DNA from: Oceanospirillaceae bacterium
Lineage (GTDB): Bacteria; Pseudomonadota; Gammaproteobacteria; Pseudomonadales; Balneatricaceae
NCBI GenBank assembly: GCA_013215375.1
Contig: JABSRB010000011.1
Coordinates: forward strand, 62,001-126,000
Length of the DNA: 64,000 nt
Direction of reading: 5' to 3'
Shown: positions 17,053 to 26,895 of the stretch, one piece after another
Layout: every line of letters starts with the position of its first letter
Numbering within the stretch: the first letter of the stretch is position 1
The notes under the pieces: generated by a model
The model's database searches: none
The model's input: the letters and a program-made list of their open reading frames with translations, nothing else
Told to the model about the DNA's origin: nothing
Program-made: the position numbers and the translations under genes

Positions 17053-18338
17053 TGCTTATACTCTTTTTACCACTTTTTCTGATATTTTTGCTGTTGGGAA
17101 TGCCCGTATTTTTTGCCATGCTTGCCGCCCCTGGTTTCATGTTAGTGTCAGAGGGTATGGACCGTGACTTACCGATGTTATTTCGCAATATTTACAACGG
17201 TATGGACTCTTTTCCACTGATGGCAATTCCATTTTTCATGCTGGCGGGTGAACTGATGAATAGAGGGGGAATCACCCTCTCCCTGGTCAATTTTGCACAG
17301 TCTTTTATTGGCCATGTTCGCGGTGGTCTGGCCCATGTGAATGTCATGTCTAGTATGTTATTTGCCGGCATGTCCGGCTCCGCAGTCGCCGACACATCCG
17401 CCATTGGTTCAATGATGATTCCAGCCATGGAAAAAAATGGCTACTCACGTAAATTTGCCGCAGCCATTACTGCCGCCTCCTCGGTTATCGGCCCGATCAT
17501 TCCGCCCTCTGGAATCATGATTATCTACGCCTACACTATGGAAGTGTCTGTAGCAGCACTATTTGCCGCAGGTGTTGTCCCGGGTCTGTTAGTGGGACTG
17601 GGCTTGATGGGGATGATATCGCTAATGGCCAAGCGCTACGATTTCCCAGTAGCGGCACCCAAACAAACCTGGAAACAGCGCGCCAAGGCTGGTAAATCTG
17701 CGGCACTGCCGCTATTTACGCCCGTTATTATTTTAGGCGGTATTTTATTCGGCATATTCACCCCAACAGAAGCCTCTGCCATCGCGGTAGGCTACGCTTT
17801 ATTCATCAGCATCTTTATATTAAAAACGATTAAAATCCACGAACTACCTGAAATACTCAACCGTAGCGCCAAAGGTTCAGCGGTGGTTTTATTACTGGTA
17901 GGTGCCGCGATTGCGTTCAAAACCGTGGTCAGTCTCTCCCACTCTGCCGAACAACTGGCGCAGTGGGTACTCTCTTTTAGCGAAAACCCATTAATACTGT
18001 TGTTTTTGATCAATATATTACTGTTTATCGTCGGTATGTTTTTAGATGCGGGCCCCGCAATTATCATTCTCGGCCCAATACTGGCGCCCATTTTTATTAA
18101 CATCGGAGTAGATCCCATTCACTTCGCCATTATTATGTCGGTGAATTTGACCGTGGGCCTCGCTACACCGCCGATGGGCTTAGTATTATTTGTCGCCTCC
18201 AGCGTCTCCGGTGTCAAAGTTGAGAGTATCGCCAGGGCCATACTGCCGTTTTTATTCGTCGAAGTGGTGGTGATCTTTCTCATCACTTTTTTCCCAGCAC
18301 TTTCAATGTCCGTCCCCCAATGGCTCGGGCTTGCCTAA
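17052..18338 (+). CDS. dctM: TRAP transporter large permease DctM
   Basis: 428 residues, about twelve membrane helices, the usual size for DctM. Family motifs: AGMSGSAVADTSAIG near 103 and IIPPSGIMIIYAY near 149, the repeated hairpin regions of the ion-coupled transporter. It overlaps dctQ by one base and is followed by dctP with a 76-bp spacer. It drives uptake of an organic acid or related solute whose identity is set by DctP. Confidence 0.95.
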   Translation: MLILFLPLFLIFLLLGMPVFFAMLAAPGFMLVSEGMDRDLPMLFRNIYNGMDSFPLMAIPFFMLAGELMNRGGITLSLVNFAQSFIGHVRGGLAHVNVMSSMLFAGMSGSAVADTSAIGSMMIPAMEKNGYSRKFAAAITAASSVIGPIIPPSGIMIIYAYTMEVSVAALFAAGVVPGLLVGLGLMGMISLMAKRYDFPVAAPKQTWKQRAKAGKSAALPLFTPVIILGGILFGIFTPTEASAIAVGYALFISIFILKTIKIHELPEILNRSAKGSAVVLLLVGAAIAFKTVVSLSHSAEQLAQWVLSFSENPLILLFLINILLFIVGMFLDAGPAIIILGPILAPIFINIGVDPIHFAIIMSVNLTVGLATPPMGLVLFVASSVSGVKVESIARAILPFLFVEVVVIFLITFFPALSMSVPQWLGLA

Positions 18339-18414
18339 ACGAGTCAGAAAAAACCACACTCCGCGATTGCAGATCAATCAGCTGAGTCAACACAAGAAGA
18401 TAGAGGAAGCAATA

Positions 18415-19485
18415 ATGATAAAAACAAAAATATTTAAGCGTACCATCAGTTCTGTAATGGTCGCTGCTGCGATGGTTTTAAGCATGGGAGCCAGCGCCGC
18501 TGACTTTAACTTAAGAGCGACTGCCAACTCCAATGAAAACGATGAAGACTACGATGGTTTAGTGGTTTTCAAAGATTATGTTGAGTCTCACTCTAATGGC
18601 AGAATCGCCGTAGATCTGTTCATTGGTACGCAACTTTGCGCCAATGGCACAGAGTGTCTACAAGCTTTAGAAGATGGTTCTGTCGATGTCTACATCTCTA
18701 CCTCTGGCGGTGCAGCTAACATGTACCCTTACGTACAAGTATTAGACTTGCCTTACCTGCTAACCGACGATCGCGTCGCAGAAGCGGTACTTGAGGGTAA
18801 TTTCACTCGCGAAATGCGCAAGGCTATCCTCGCCGACTCTGGTGATAAAGTGCGTCTGATGACTATCGGTAATACCGGTGGTTGGAGAAACTTCGCCAAC
18901 ACTAAACGCACCGTTAAAACTCCTACTGATCTAAAGGGATTGAAAATTCGTACCGTGGTTGCCGATCTTCCCCAAGAGCTGGTAAAAGCGATGGGAGCAA
19001 GCCCAACTCCAATTCCATGGCCTGAGCTATTCACCTCGTTCCAAACCGGTATTGTTGAGGGCTCTAAAAACGGCATCACTGATATCATGGGGATGAAGTT
19101 TCCAGAGGCGGGCCTCAAGTACGTTACTTTAGATGGACATGCTTACATGTCAGCACTTTGGTACATGAATAACGACAGTTTCAAGAAGATGCCTGAAGAC
19201 ATGCGTAAAGTGATCGTCGATGGTTTCTCTGCTCTACAGCAGGCAACCTTTGCCTCGCCTAAGCGTAAATCTATCCAAGCTTACGCTGATTTCAAAGCCA
19301 ATGGCGGCGAAATCTATGTACCTACCCCTGAGCAAAAGATGATGTTTCAAAAGTCTGCAGAGCCTGTTTACACTTGGTTCAAAGGCAATGTTAAAGACGG
19401 CCAAAAGTGGTTTGATTTGCTAAAGTCAGAGACGGCTAAAGTGCAATCCTCACTTGAGGTCAGCTACAAGTCAGATTTAAATTAA
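18415..19485 (+). CDS. dctP: TRAP transporter periplasmic solute-binding protein DctP
   Basis: 356 residues from ATG 18415 with GAGGAAG in front; an in-frame upstream extension lacks a signal sequence. Signal peptide about 1-26, cleaved near ASA-ADF. The conserved substrate-carboxylate Arg is in GLKIRTVVAD, and the family segment PWPELFTSFQTGIVEG follows. It captures the substrate outside and delivers it to DctQM. Two cysteines (LCANGTEC) near 75 may form a disulfide. The ligand cannot be assigned; the nearby dioxygenase and reductases suggest a substrate needing oxidation steps. Confidence 0.93.
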   Translation: MIKTKIFKRTISSVMVAAAMVLSMGASAADFNLRATANSNENDEDYDGLVVFKDYVESHSNGRIAVDLFIGTQLCANGTECLQALEDGSVDVYISTSGGAANMYPYVQVLDLPYLLTDDRVAEAVLEGNFTREMRKAILADSGDKVRLMTIGNTGGWRNFANTKRTVKTPTDLKGLKIRTVVADLPQELVKAMGASPTPIPWPELFTSFQTGIVEGSKNGITDIMGMKFPEAGLKYVTLDGHAYMSALWYMNNDSFKKMPEDMRKVIVDGFSALQQATFASPKRKSIQAYADFKANGGEIYVPTPEQKMMFQKSAEPVYTWFKGNVKDGQKWFDLLKSETAKVQSSLEVSYKSDLN

Positions 19486-19501
19486 GCGGATATTTAAATC
19501 C

Positions 19502-19532
19502 ATATAGGCGGATTTTATCCGCCTATATTTTT
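19502..19532 (+). terminator. Rho-independent terminator after dctP
   Basis: Perfect 12-bp stem ATATAGGCGGAT / ATCCGCCTATAT, 3-nt loop, then a T-run. It ends the TRAP operon and separates it from the YeiH-type gene. Confidence 0.9.
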
Positions 19533-19694
19533 GTACTGCTAAATTTTTTGTGATCTTTATCAATCTTAAACAGCACCATTAAACCGCTTGATCTAGCGAT
19601 CATCTATTCAATAAAATTCTGCTGGTCTCTATTTTATTTCTGCCACTTCTTTAGTAATATCCATTGATTATTAATAGAGAGCCAGTGCCTTGTT

Positions 19695-20741
19695 GTGATT
19701 AAAATGTCTATTTTAAAAATAAAAAAACGTTATTTCGGTACTAACTTGCAGCAACAGGTACAAACAATTTTACCTGGTTTTTCATTGTGCTTAGTGGTGG
19801 CTATGGCCGCGAAATTTGTCTCTGAGCACTACGGCGGCCCCACTATTTTGTATGCCTTATTGATGGGCATGTCGCTAAATTATCTATCCCTTGAAGGCAA
19901 ATGCATTGCGGGCATTCAATTTTCTGCCACCGCCATTCTAAAGCTAGGGATCGCGCTGCTCGGTGCGCGAATTACTTTTGAGCAACTTCTCAGCTTAGGC
20001 TTCACCCCTATTATCGTGGTACTTGTCGGGGTACCCGCGACTATTTTCTTTGCTATTGTGTGTGGCAAATGGTTAAAACTTAGCACCTCACAAAGTGTGC
20101 TCTCCGGTGCGGCGGTGGGTATTTGTGGCGCATCCGCGGCGCTGGCGGTGTCTGCCGTATTGCCGCAAAACAAAGAGTCCGAAAAACAGCTAATATTCAC
20201 TATTATCGGAGTCACTGCACTCAGCACTGGGGCAATGATTATCTACCCGTTTATTCTCTCTGCGCTGGGGTTAAACGCAGTGGATGGCGGTATATTTCTA
20301 GGGGCCACCATTCACGATGTTGCCCAAGTAATTGGCGCAGGTTATATGGTCTCGGATGAAGTAGGAGACGTCGCTACTTTCACTAAATTATTAAGAGTGG
20401 CAGCGCTAGTCCCTGTGGTGGTAGTTATTTCTGTGATAGTCGCGCGCAGCAAACTCGGGCAAAAAAACGATGCCAACTCGCCGCCCATACCCCTACCGTT
20501 TTTTCTGATCGCCTTTGTCGCGATTGTGGCACTTAACAGTACGGTGACTTTGCCCGAAGCTCTATTGAGTGCAACTACTGAGTTCTCACGTTGGTGTTTA
20601 ATTGTGGCGATGGTGGGTCTTGGTATGAAAGCCTCGTTCCAAGAACTAGCCAAACTTGGCTGGCGCCCTATTGTTCTACTGCTACTTAATACAGTATTCC
20701 TCGCTGGCGGTGTGATCTTATGGCTATGCCTAAATAGATAA
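19695..20741 (+). CDS. YeiH/UPF0324-family membrane exporter (putative sulfate exporter)
   Basis: 348 residues, about ten hydrophobic helices. The family motifs GAAVGICGASAALAVSAV near 136 and ATIHDVAQVIGAGYMVSDEV near 203 are clear. The start is GTG 19695 or ATG 19704; neither has a strong RBS. Members of this family are annotated as putative sulfate or sulfite exporters and turn up near organosulfonate catabolic genes. It follows the TRAP operon terminator by about 160 bp. That neighbourhood, with a TauD-like dioxygenase, is the basis for a tentative link to organosulfur use. Confidence 0.88.
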   Translation: MIKMSILKIKKRYFGTNLQQQVQTILPGFSLCLVVAMAAKFVSEHYGGPTILYALLMGMSLNYLSLEGKCIAGIQFSATAILKLGIALLGARITFEQLLSLGFTPIIVVLVGVPATIFFAIVCGKWLKLSTSQSVLSGAAVGICGASAALAVSAVLPQNKESEKQLIFTIIGVTALSTGAMIIYPFILSALGLNAVDGGIFLGATIHDVAQVIGAGYMVSDEVGDVATFTKLLRVAALVPVVVVISVIVARSKLGQKNDANSPPIPLPFFLIAFVAIVALNSTVTLPEALLSATTEFSRWCLIVAMVGLGMKASFQELAKLGWRPIVLLLLNTVFLAGGVILWLCLNR

Positions 20742-20757
20742 CCAGAGCTCTAGTCAC

Positions 20758-22734
20758 TTATGCTCTGCGCTGCAAGCGAGACACCACGAGTAGTAGCAAA
20801 AAGTAGCTTGATCCCAGTATCGCCACAATAGTACCCGCGGCGATTTGATTGGGGTGCAGCAATACTTGCCCGGCCCAATCCGACCAGAGCATCAAAGTAG
20901 CCCCGACTAAACTCGCCAGCGCCAGCTGGCTTTTTATTTGCGTAGCCCCCAGCATCATCGCCATATGCGGCGCGATTAAGCCGACAAAAGATACCGGCCC
21001 CATGGTCGCAGTCACCACAGCACACAGCAGTGCGACTAACAAGAGTAACCACAGCATCGAAGTGCGAGTATTCAAACCTCTAGCTCCGGCAAAACTGCGA
21101 CTTATAGAGATCAGCGTCAACCAGCGACTCGCTGAGAACGCCAGCACTAATAAACCTATGACTAAACCAATACTTAATAGTGCTTGCGAGGGCGTTACTC
21201 TATAGGTAGAACCCGCCAACCACTGCAATATTTTGTAGCTATCTTGATTACCTTTAGCCAAAAAGAACTGCACAAATGCTTGCAGCAAAGCGGTGATCGA
21301 AATACCCATTAAAATCACACTTGAAGGGGCGTATTGATGACGTCTGCCCAGCGCTAAAATCAATCCAAGCACTACCAAACTGCCCACTAACGCCGTTAGC
21401 CATTGACTTGCCAACAGGGCCTGGCCCATAAACAAACTGGCAAAAACCAAAGTAAAAGTAGCCCCAGCAGACACGCCTAAAATATCTGGGCTAGCCAGTG
21501 GATTGTAAATTATGCGCTGTAAAATACAGCCGGCAATGGCGAGGCCCACGCCAGTACTGATCGCCGTTAACGCCCGTGGCCAGCGCAAACTCCACTGATA
21601 ATCGCTAAGGGGGGCAAAGCTCCACTGCTGCACACTGATGTGCACACTAAAATACAAAAACGCCGCCAGTATAAAGGCAGCACAGATAGCCGTTACCACT
21701 GGGTAGCTGATTGCAGCGCGACTCACACTGATGCTGAGCGCGATGTTATCTTGCGCCCGGTATTTTCTGAGGCTAAACCACAACAGTGCAGGTGCGCCAA
21801 TTGCCGCAGCCGTCACTCCACTGGGTACCACTTGAGAAAACCACAAGCTGAGTATTATTGATAAAATATCAGTTAACAATAAAAACAGCGCCCCGAGCAA
21901 ACAGCTGATATACAACTCAGCTTTTGCCGAATTTGGGTTAAACATTCTGGCGATATTAGGTGCTAGCAATCCGATAAAACCGATTAATCCCACCGCGGTA
22001 ATCGCCGCCGATACCAGCCAGATACCGCAGAGCATTAAACCAAAAAACACCGGAACAACGGCCAGACCGCGCGATGCAGCACCACGCTGACCCAAGCGCA
22101 TCAACGTGAGTACTCTAGGAGCGAAGATTAACAACAACACCGCCAGTGATATTCTAGGCAACAGCCATAAAACCCAGTCCCAGCCATTTTGTGCCAGATC
22201 TCCCGCACCCCACATAAACAGATGACTGGCAAATTCACGATTGAGCAGAATAATGGCGCTGGCAATGGCCCCCAGCAAAATATTAACCACCATCCCCGAC
22301 ACCACTAATCCTAGACCGGCCATATTATTAAGGCCATTAATCAAGACGATTAAGGTAAAAGCCAACATTGCGCCGAGCATCGCCGCTACTGCGTTGCCAT
22401 CAGCCGCAGTATTTGGCAGCCAGATACTCACCACCACTAACGCCAACCAGGCGCCGGATGATGTGCCTAACGTCAGTGGCGAGGTGAGCGAGTTTTGCGT
22501 GAGTTGCTGCATCAAGCTGCCCACTAACCCCAGACAAGCACCGACCATAATAGCGATAACCACACGTGGCAGCTGGGCGTAAACAAAGTTAAATTCGGCA
22601 AACGAGCTGGCTTTAGCAGGATCTAACAGCAGCCTCCACTGCTCCACAAAGCTTAATGCTTGGTCTAACTGCAACGCCCCAAAAATCCCAATTAGTAGCG
22701 CTATTACAATGATCAGCAGTGATTGAATTTTCAT
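20758..22734 (-). CDS. fhuB: Fused FecCD-type siderophore ABC permease FhuB
   Basis: 658 residues made of two tandem FecCD permease domains (about 1-330 and 340-658), as in E. coli FhuB (660). Each half has the ATPase-coupling region GLIGFIGLLAPNIARM and GPVSFVGLIAPHMAMM, and the PRVVIAIMVGACLGLVGSLM / PRALTAISTGVGLAIAGCIL entry segment. It imports iron-hydroxamate siderophores through the inner membrane with FhuC and FhuD. It is the last gene of a minus-strand operon and overlaps fhuD by 4 bp. The two-in-one architecture supports the hydroxamate class rather than BtuC-like systems. Confidence 0.9.
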   Translation of the reverse strand: MKIQSLLIIVIALLIGIFGALQLDQALSFVEQWRLLLDPAKASSFAEFNFVYAQLPRVVIAIMVGACLGLVGSLMQQLTQNSLTSPLTLGTSSGAWLALVVVSIWLPNTAADGNAVAAMLGAMLAFTLIVLINGLNNMAGLGLVVSGMVVNILLGAIASAIILLNREFASHLFMWGAGDLAQNGWDWVLWLLPRISLAVLLLIFAPRVLTLMRLGQRGAASRGLAVVPVFFGLMLCGIWLVSAAITAVGLIGFIGLLAPNIARMFNPNSAKAELYISCLLGALFLLLTDILSIILSLWFSQVVPSGVTAAAIGAPALLWFSLRKYRAQDNIALSISVSRAAISYPVVTAICAAFILAAFLYFSVHISVQQWSFAPLSDYQWSLRWPRALTAISTGVGLAIAGCILQRIIYNPLASPDILGVSAGATFTLVFASLFMGQALLASQWLTALVGSLVVLGLILALGRRHQYAPSSVILMGISITALLQAFVQFFLAKGNQDSYKILQWLAGSTYRVTPSQALLSIGLVIGLLVLAFSASRWLTLISISRSFAGARGLNTRTSMLWLLLLVALLCAVVTATMGPVSFVGLIAPHMAMMLGATQIKSQLALASLVGATLMLWSDWAGQVLLHPNQIAAGTIVAILGSSYFLLLLVVSRLQRRA

Positions 22735-23666
22735 TGAGTCTCAACGAGCTCAAGTAAACTCTCGGTGATGGCTTGAGCGGTATACAAAATTGACATCGCA
22801 CCGCCATAGCTCCAGACAGAGCGCACGGCATTGACGCGATTTTGTTGCACAAAAGGTAGCGCTCGCCAAAGGATTGAGCGTTTCAATTGTTGCTCTTGGG
22901 CGAAAGGTAATATGTAGAGCACATACCCTTCATTAATATGCTGCAATTCACTCAAGCGCTTTTGCACTATGCCCCACTTTGCCGGTTTTTGTGGCAGTGC
23001 CGCACTTAAACCTAGTGCCTGCAAAGCGTAATGGGGGATTGAGTTTTCAGCGTAAACAAAGCTGGAAGTTTGACTGGCAAGGCGCATCAGTAATACAGCA
23101 GCCTTATCAGAGTGAAGGGCTGTGGCCAATTGCGCTTTCAATCTGCTTAGCTCGGTGTTCATCCCCTGCAGCTTTTGTACAGCTAGGGTGCTCTTAGCAA
23201 AGACTTGCGCCAATTGTTTAAAATGCTTTATGGCCAATTGCGCGTGTTTATCTTGCTTTGCAAAGTTGCTGTAATACAGCACCGGGGCAATCTTCTCTAA
23301 AGCGGGCATCAAATCTATTTGGGTGGCACTGATAATGATCACATCAGGGTTTAGCTCAGCAATTATTTCAAGGTTAGGCTCTGATCGTGTGCCCACATCC
23401 AACACGCTACTATCGATAGCTGGCTGTATAACCCAGTGCTGGTAGGAGGAAATTTCTGGCGCGCCCACTGGCATAATTCCCAGCTCAATTACTTGCTCTA
23501 ACAGATCCCAATCTAATACCACGGCTCGCACTGGTATTTGGGCGAGCGTTTTAGCGCCTAAACTATCACTTACTTGAATAGCTTGAGCGGATAAAGTGGC
23601 ACTACTGCTGATAGCGATAAACAGGGATAAAAACACCCGCGCAAATATTTTAGGGGCTATGCACAT
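22731..23666 (-). CDS. fhuD: Siderophore-binding periplasmic protein FhuD
   Basis: 311 residues with a signal peptide (about 1-28, cleaved near LSA-QAI). Class III binding-protein fold: VVLDWDLLEQVIELGIMPVG, then GTRSEPNLEIIAELNPDVII, joined by a long helix. It hands Fe-hydroxamates to FhuB. It overlaps fhuC by 10 bp and fhuB by 4 bp. Only the context and general fold identify the ligand class. Confidence 0.88.
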   Translation of the reverse strand: MCIAPKIFARVFLSLFIAISSSATLSAQAIQVSDSLGAKTLAQIPVRAVVLDWDLLEQVIELGIMPVGAPEISSYQHWVIQPAIDSSVLDVGTRSEPNLEIIAELNPDVIIISATQIDLMPALEKIAPVLYYSNFAKQDKHAQLAIKHFKQLAQVFAKSTLAVQKLQGMNTELSRLKAQLATALHSDKAAVLLMRLASQTSSFVYAENSIPHYALQALGLSAALPQKPAKWGIVQKRLSELQHINEGYVLYILPFAQEQQLKRSILWRALPFVQQNRVNAVRSVWSYGGAMSILYTAQAITESLLELVETQ

Positions 23667-24442
23667 ACAATCGCTACCTTGTTGATCTTGGATGTATCCA
23701 GAGGTTTAGGATGGTCAATTAATCGAATATCAGTGTTGTACAAAGCAGATAGGCACTTTTCATCTAACAGCAACTCGGCACCCCCGGCAAAGGCGACAGC
23801 TCCCTCTTTTAGGGCAATGACATGATTGGCGAATCGCAGGCTGAGATTTAAGTCGTGCAAAATAACGATAATGCCACAGCCTTGATCCCGATTGAGTTGC
23901 GCCAATAATTGCATCAATTGGTATTGATGATGCACATCCAGCGCCGATGTTGGCTCATCCAGTATCAGCAGCGGCGTCTGCTGCGCTAATAACATCGCCA
24001 CCCAAGCGCGCTGTCGCTCGCCACCTGAAAGTCGGTCTGCGAGCATTTTAGAGAAATCACTCACCCCGGTTTTGGCCATGGACTGATCGATAATCTGCTC
24101 GTCAATTTGCCGCCAGCGCCCCAGTGCGCCCCGCCAGGGAAAACGCCCTAAGCGGACTAATTCACGCACACTTAAACCGGCACTCGTCGGTAATTTTTGC
24201 GGCAGGAAAGCCAGCTCTCTGGCCAGCGATTTGGCACTAAAACTGGCGACACTGCGCCCGTTTAATAACACACTGCCACTATCGGGCTGTTGTTGCGCAC
24301 AGAGCAAATTAACCAGTGTCGATTTACCAGAACCATTGTGGCCCAATATCACGGTTAACTTATCAGTCGGTATAGATAGCTGTTCAATAGCGAGAATAGT
24401 GCGTTTTTCTCGTACTATTTTTATGTCAGACAATAAAAACAT
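23657..24442 (-). CDS. fhuC: Siderophore ABC transporter ATPase FhuC
   Basis: 261 residues. Walker A GHNGSGKST near 34-42, Q-loop LPQKL, signature LSGGERQRAWVAMLLAQ, Walker B LLILDEPTSALD and H-loop VILHDLN are all intact. First gene of the fhuCDB operon; it energises FhuB. The promoter region (24443-24652) is shared with the divergent ABC exporter gene. Confidence 0.93.
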   Translation of the reverse strand: MFLLSDIKIVREKRTILAIEQLSIPTDKLTVILGHNGSGKSTLVNLLCAQQQPDSGSVLLNGRSVASFSAKSLARELAFLPQKLPTSAGLSVRELVRLGRFPWRGALGRWRQIDEQIIDQSMAKTGVSDFSKMLADRLSGGERQRAWVAMLLAQQTPLLILDEPTSALDVHHQYQLMQLLAQLNRDQGCGIIVILHDLNLSLRFANHVIALKEGAVAFAGGAELLLDEKCLSALYNTDIRLIDHPKPLDTSKINKVAIVCA

Positions 24443-24540
24443 GGGATCCTAGTGCTAGCACACAGTGCTAAAAAGTATAGCTTTTCAGTAAATATCAAAA
24501 ATTCGGCAGTATACTGGCACAGCACACAAATGAGAACCAC

Positions 24541-24557
24541 TTTAATTATCATTAACA
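24541..24557. promoter_or_regulatory. Weak Fur-like site between fhuC and the ABC exporter
   Basis: AATTATCATTAAC resembles the right half of known Fur boxes (10/13 against AATAATCATTCTC); AATGAGAA lies upstream. It is placed to control the divergent pair, but the match is poor. Confidence 0.35.
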
Positions 24558-24652
24558 CTACTAATTTAAAAAAAACTCATCAATAATAGCGCCCTATACT
24601 TAGAAACAACCCAGCTCCCTCACTTTTTTACAGCCCCCAAGGTCCCTATTTC

Positions 24653-26509
24653 ATGTTCCAATGGTTTGAAAACCTCACCAATGCTTTTCCCGATCAAGAC
24701 CCTAGCCAACCACCAACCGGCTTTGTCGATTTTTGCCGTCATTACACGCAAGGCTTTGAAAAACCTTTGCTTATCATGTCTTTTCTCAGTGCCTGTGTCG
24801 CTATCGTGGAAGTCACTCTGATTGGTTTTATGGGTGAATTGGTGGATATGTTACATACTAAAGAGCGCGCTAATTTTTTAAGCGAGCAAAGTGATACCTT
24901 ATTCTGGATGGGCGCCTTAGTGGTGATCGTTATGCCACTGCTGGCGTTTTTTCATTCAATGATTTTACATCAGTCAATATTAACCAATTATCCGATGTCT
25001 ATTCGCTATCGCGCCCACCGCTATTTGCTCAAGCAAAGCGTCGGATTTTTTCAGCGCGATTTCTCCGGACGCATATCAACCAAAGTGATGCAAAATGCCC
25101 ATGGCATTCGCGAAACGGTGATGAAGTTAGTCGATGTTGCCGTTTATATCAGCGTCTATTTCACCGCAATGATTGTCATGATTGCAGAGGCCGACAAGGT
25201 ATTAGCACTGCCGATACTGCTTTGGCTAGCGCTTTATATTGGTATTCAATATTACTTTTTGCCGCGCTTAAAAAACATAGCCAGCGCCCAAGCCGATGCG
25301 CAATCCACCATGAGTGGGCGTATTGTTGATAGTTACTCCAACATCACCACCGTAAAATTATTTTCCCATAGCGCACGTGAAACCCAGTACGCAAAAAGCG
25401 GTATGCAGCAGTTTTTGAATACTTCGTACCGTCAAATGCGCACCATCACTTGCCTACTGTTCAGCATCGATATTATTAATTACCTACTACTTTTTGGCAT
25501 TACTGCCCTGTCGATTTCTCTTTGGTTAGATGCCAGCGTATCCGTGGGTGTCATCGCCATTGGCATCAGTATTGCCCTGCGCCTGCAAGGTATGTCGAAG
25601 TGGATCATGTGGGAAATCCGCACCCTCTTTGAGGCGGTGGGCACTGTGATAGATAGCATGAACACTATCGCCAAGGAAGTAGAGGTTAAAGATATTGATA
25701 GTGCTCAAGCGCTCGTCGTCACCCAAAGCGTTATCGACTTTAATCAAGTTAGTTTCGCCTACGGAGCCGGCAAAGGGGTTTTCGAGCAACTCAATTTATC
25801 TATCAGCTCCGGGGAAAAAGTCGGCATTGTCGGCCGCTCTGGTGCAGGTAAGTCTAGTTTGGTCAATTTGCTGCTGCGCTTTTATGATATTCAAAGTGGA
25901 GAGATTAAAATTGATGGACAGAACATTGCCAAGATTTCTCAAGAGTCTTTACGCCACCACATCGGCATGATCACCCAAGATACTTCGCTGTTGCATCGAT
26001 CCATCCTCGACAACATCCTCTACGGCAATCCAGATGCGACCTTTGAGCAAGTACAAAACGCCTGCAAACAAGCACAGGCGCATGATTTTATTATAGAACT
26101 TGCAGATGAGAGCGGAAAAACCGGCTATCACGTATTAGTCGGTGAACGCGGTGTTAAGCTCTCAGGTGGGCAGCGACAGCGCATTGCTATCGCCCGCGTA
26201 TTACTGAAAAATGCTCCTATCTTGATAATGGATGAGGCCACTTCCGCCCTTGATTCAGAAATCGAAGCGGCCATCCAAGAAAACTTACAACAGTTAATGG
26301 GCAGCAAAACGGTGATCGCTATTGCGCACCGTTTATCCACTATCGCCGCCATGGACAGACTGATCGTCATTGATGAAGGGCGCATAGTAGAACAGGGAAC
26401 TCATCAAAGTTTACTGGCGCAACAAGGTATTTACGCACAACTTTGGGCACACCAAAGTGGCGGCTTTATCAGTGACATCGATGCGGTGAAAGAGGCGACT
26501 CTTGCTTAA
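24653..26509 (+). CDS. ABC exporter with fused membrane and ATPase domains
   Basis: 618 residues. The N-terminal half has six membrane helices (type IV exporter fold). The C-terminal ATPase has Walker A GRSGAGKSS at 394-402, Q-loop ITQDTSLLH, signature LSGGQRQR starting at Leu503, Walker B LIMDEATSALD and H-loop IAHRLST. It would work as a homodimer exporting or flipping a hydrophobic or peptide-like molecule. It is divergent from fhuCDB and followed by the siderophore receptor, so siderophore secretion or processing of an imported siderophore is possible. No siderophore synthesis gene is in the window. A terminator follows. Confidence 0.92.
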   Translation: MFQWFENLTNAFPDQDPSQPPTGFVDFCRHYTQGFEKPLLIMSFLSACVAIVEVTLIGFMGELVDMLHTKERANFLSEQSDTLFWMGALVVIVMPLLAFFHSMILHQSILTNYPMSIRYRAHRYLLKQSVGFFQRDFSGRISTKVMQNAHGIRETVMKLVDVAVYISVYFTAMIVMIAEADKVLALPILLWLALYIGIQYYFLPRLKNIASAQADAQSTMSGRIVDSYSNITTVKLFSHSARETQYAKSGMQQFLNTSYRQMRTITCLLFSIDIINYLLLFGITALSISLWLDASVSVGVIAIGISIALRLQGMSKWIMWEIRTLFEAVGTVIDSMNTIAKEVEVKDIDSAQALVVTQSVIDFNQVSFAYGAGKGVFEQLNLSISSGEKVGIVGRSGAGKSSLVNLLLRFYDIQSGEIKIDGQNIAKISQESLRHHIGMITQDTSLLHRSILDNILYGNPDATFEQVQNACKQAQAHDFIIELADESGKTGYHVLVGERGVKLSGGQRQRIAIARVLLKNAPILIMDEATSALDSEIEAAIQENLQQLMGSKTVIAIAHRLSTIAAMDRLIVIDEGRIVEQGTHQSLLAQQGIYAQLWAHQSGGFISDIDAVKEATLA

Positions 26510-26573
26510 AAATCGTTAATAAGTACCGCTAAAAATCCATTTTTTCCGTTTCACTTTAGTTGTACCTCACTTT

Positions 26574-26600
26574 AAAAAGCGCTAATTCAGCGCTTTTTTT
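26574..26600 (+). terminator. Rho-independent terminator after the ABC exporter
   Basis: Stem AAAAAGCGCT / AGCGCTTTTT with a 5-nt loop and a continuing T-run, 64 bp after the stop. Confidence 0.88.
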
Positions 26601-26769
26601 ATGCCCCACCGACAATATATTTATTGTTATTGTTTAATTTTATAACTTTCACGCTTTCACACGTCAATTATTAACAGCTGTATAGCCAAAAACTCGCCGT
26701 TCTTTTCAATCATAAAAAACCTATACTTTTTAGCACAACAATCAATACTTTTTTGACCTTAAAGTTAAT

Positions 26770-26788
26770 GATTTAGATTATCATTACG
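26770..26788. promoter_or_regulatory. Fur-like box upstream of the TonB-dependent receptor
   Basis: On the minus strand the 19-mer centred on TAATGATAATC matches 14/19 of the Fur consensus, about 108 bp before the receptor start. Confidence 0.55.
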
Positions 26789-26895
26789 ATAACGATTGAC
26801 TTAAAAAGTTCCCGAGACCAATATGCCGAAAAATATCAATGATTCATAATTTTGATTTAACTTTCTAAATCAAGAAAAAGGAAAGCACAAATAAC

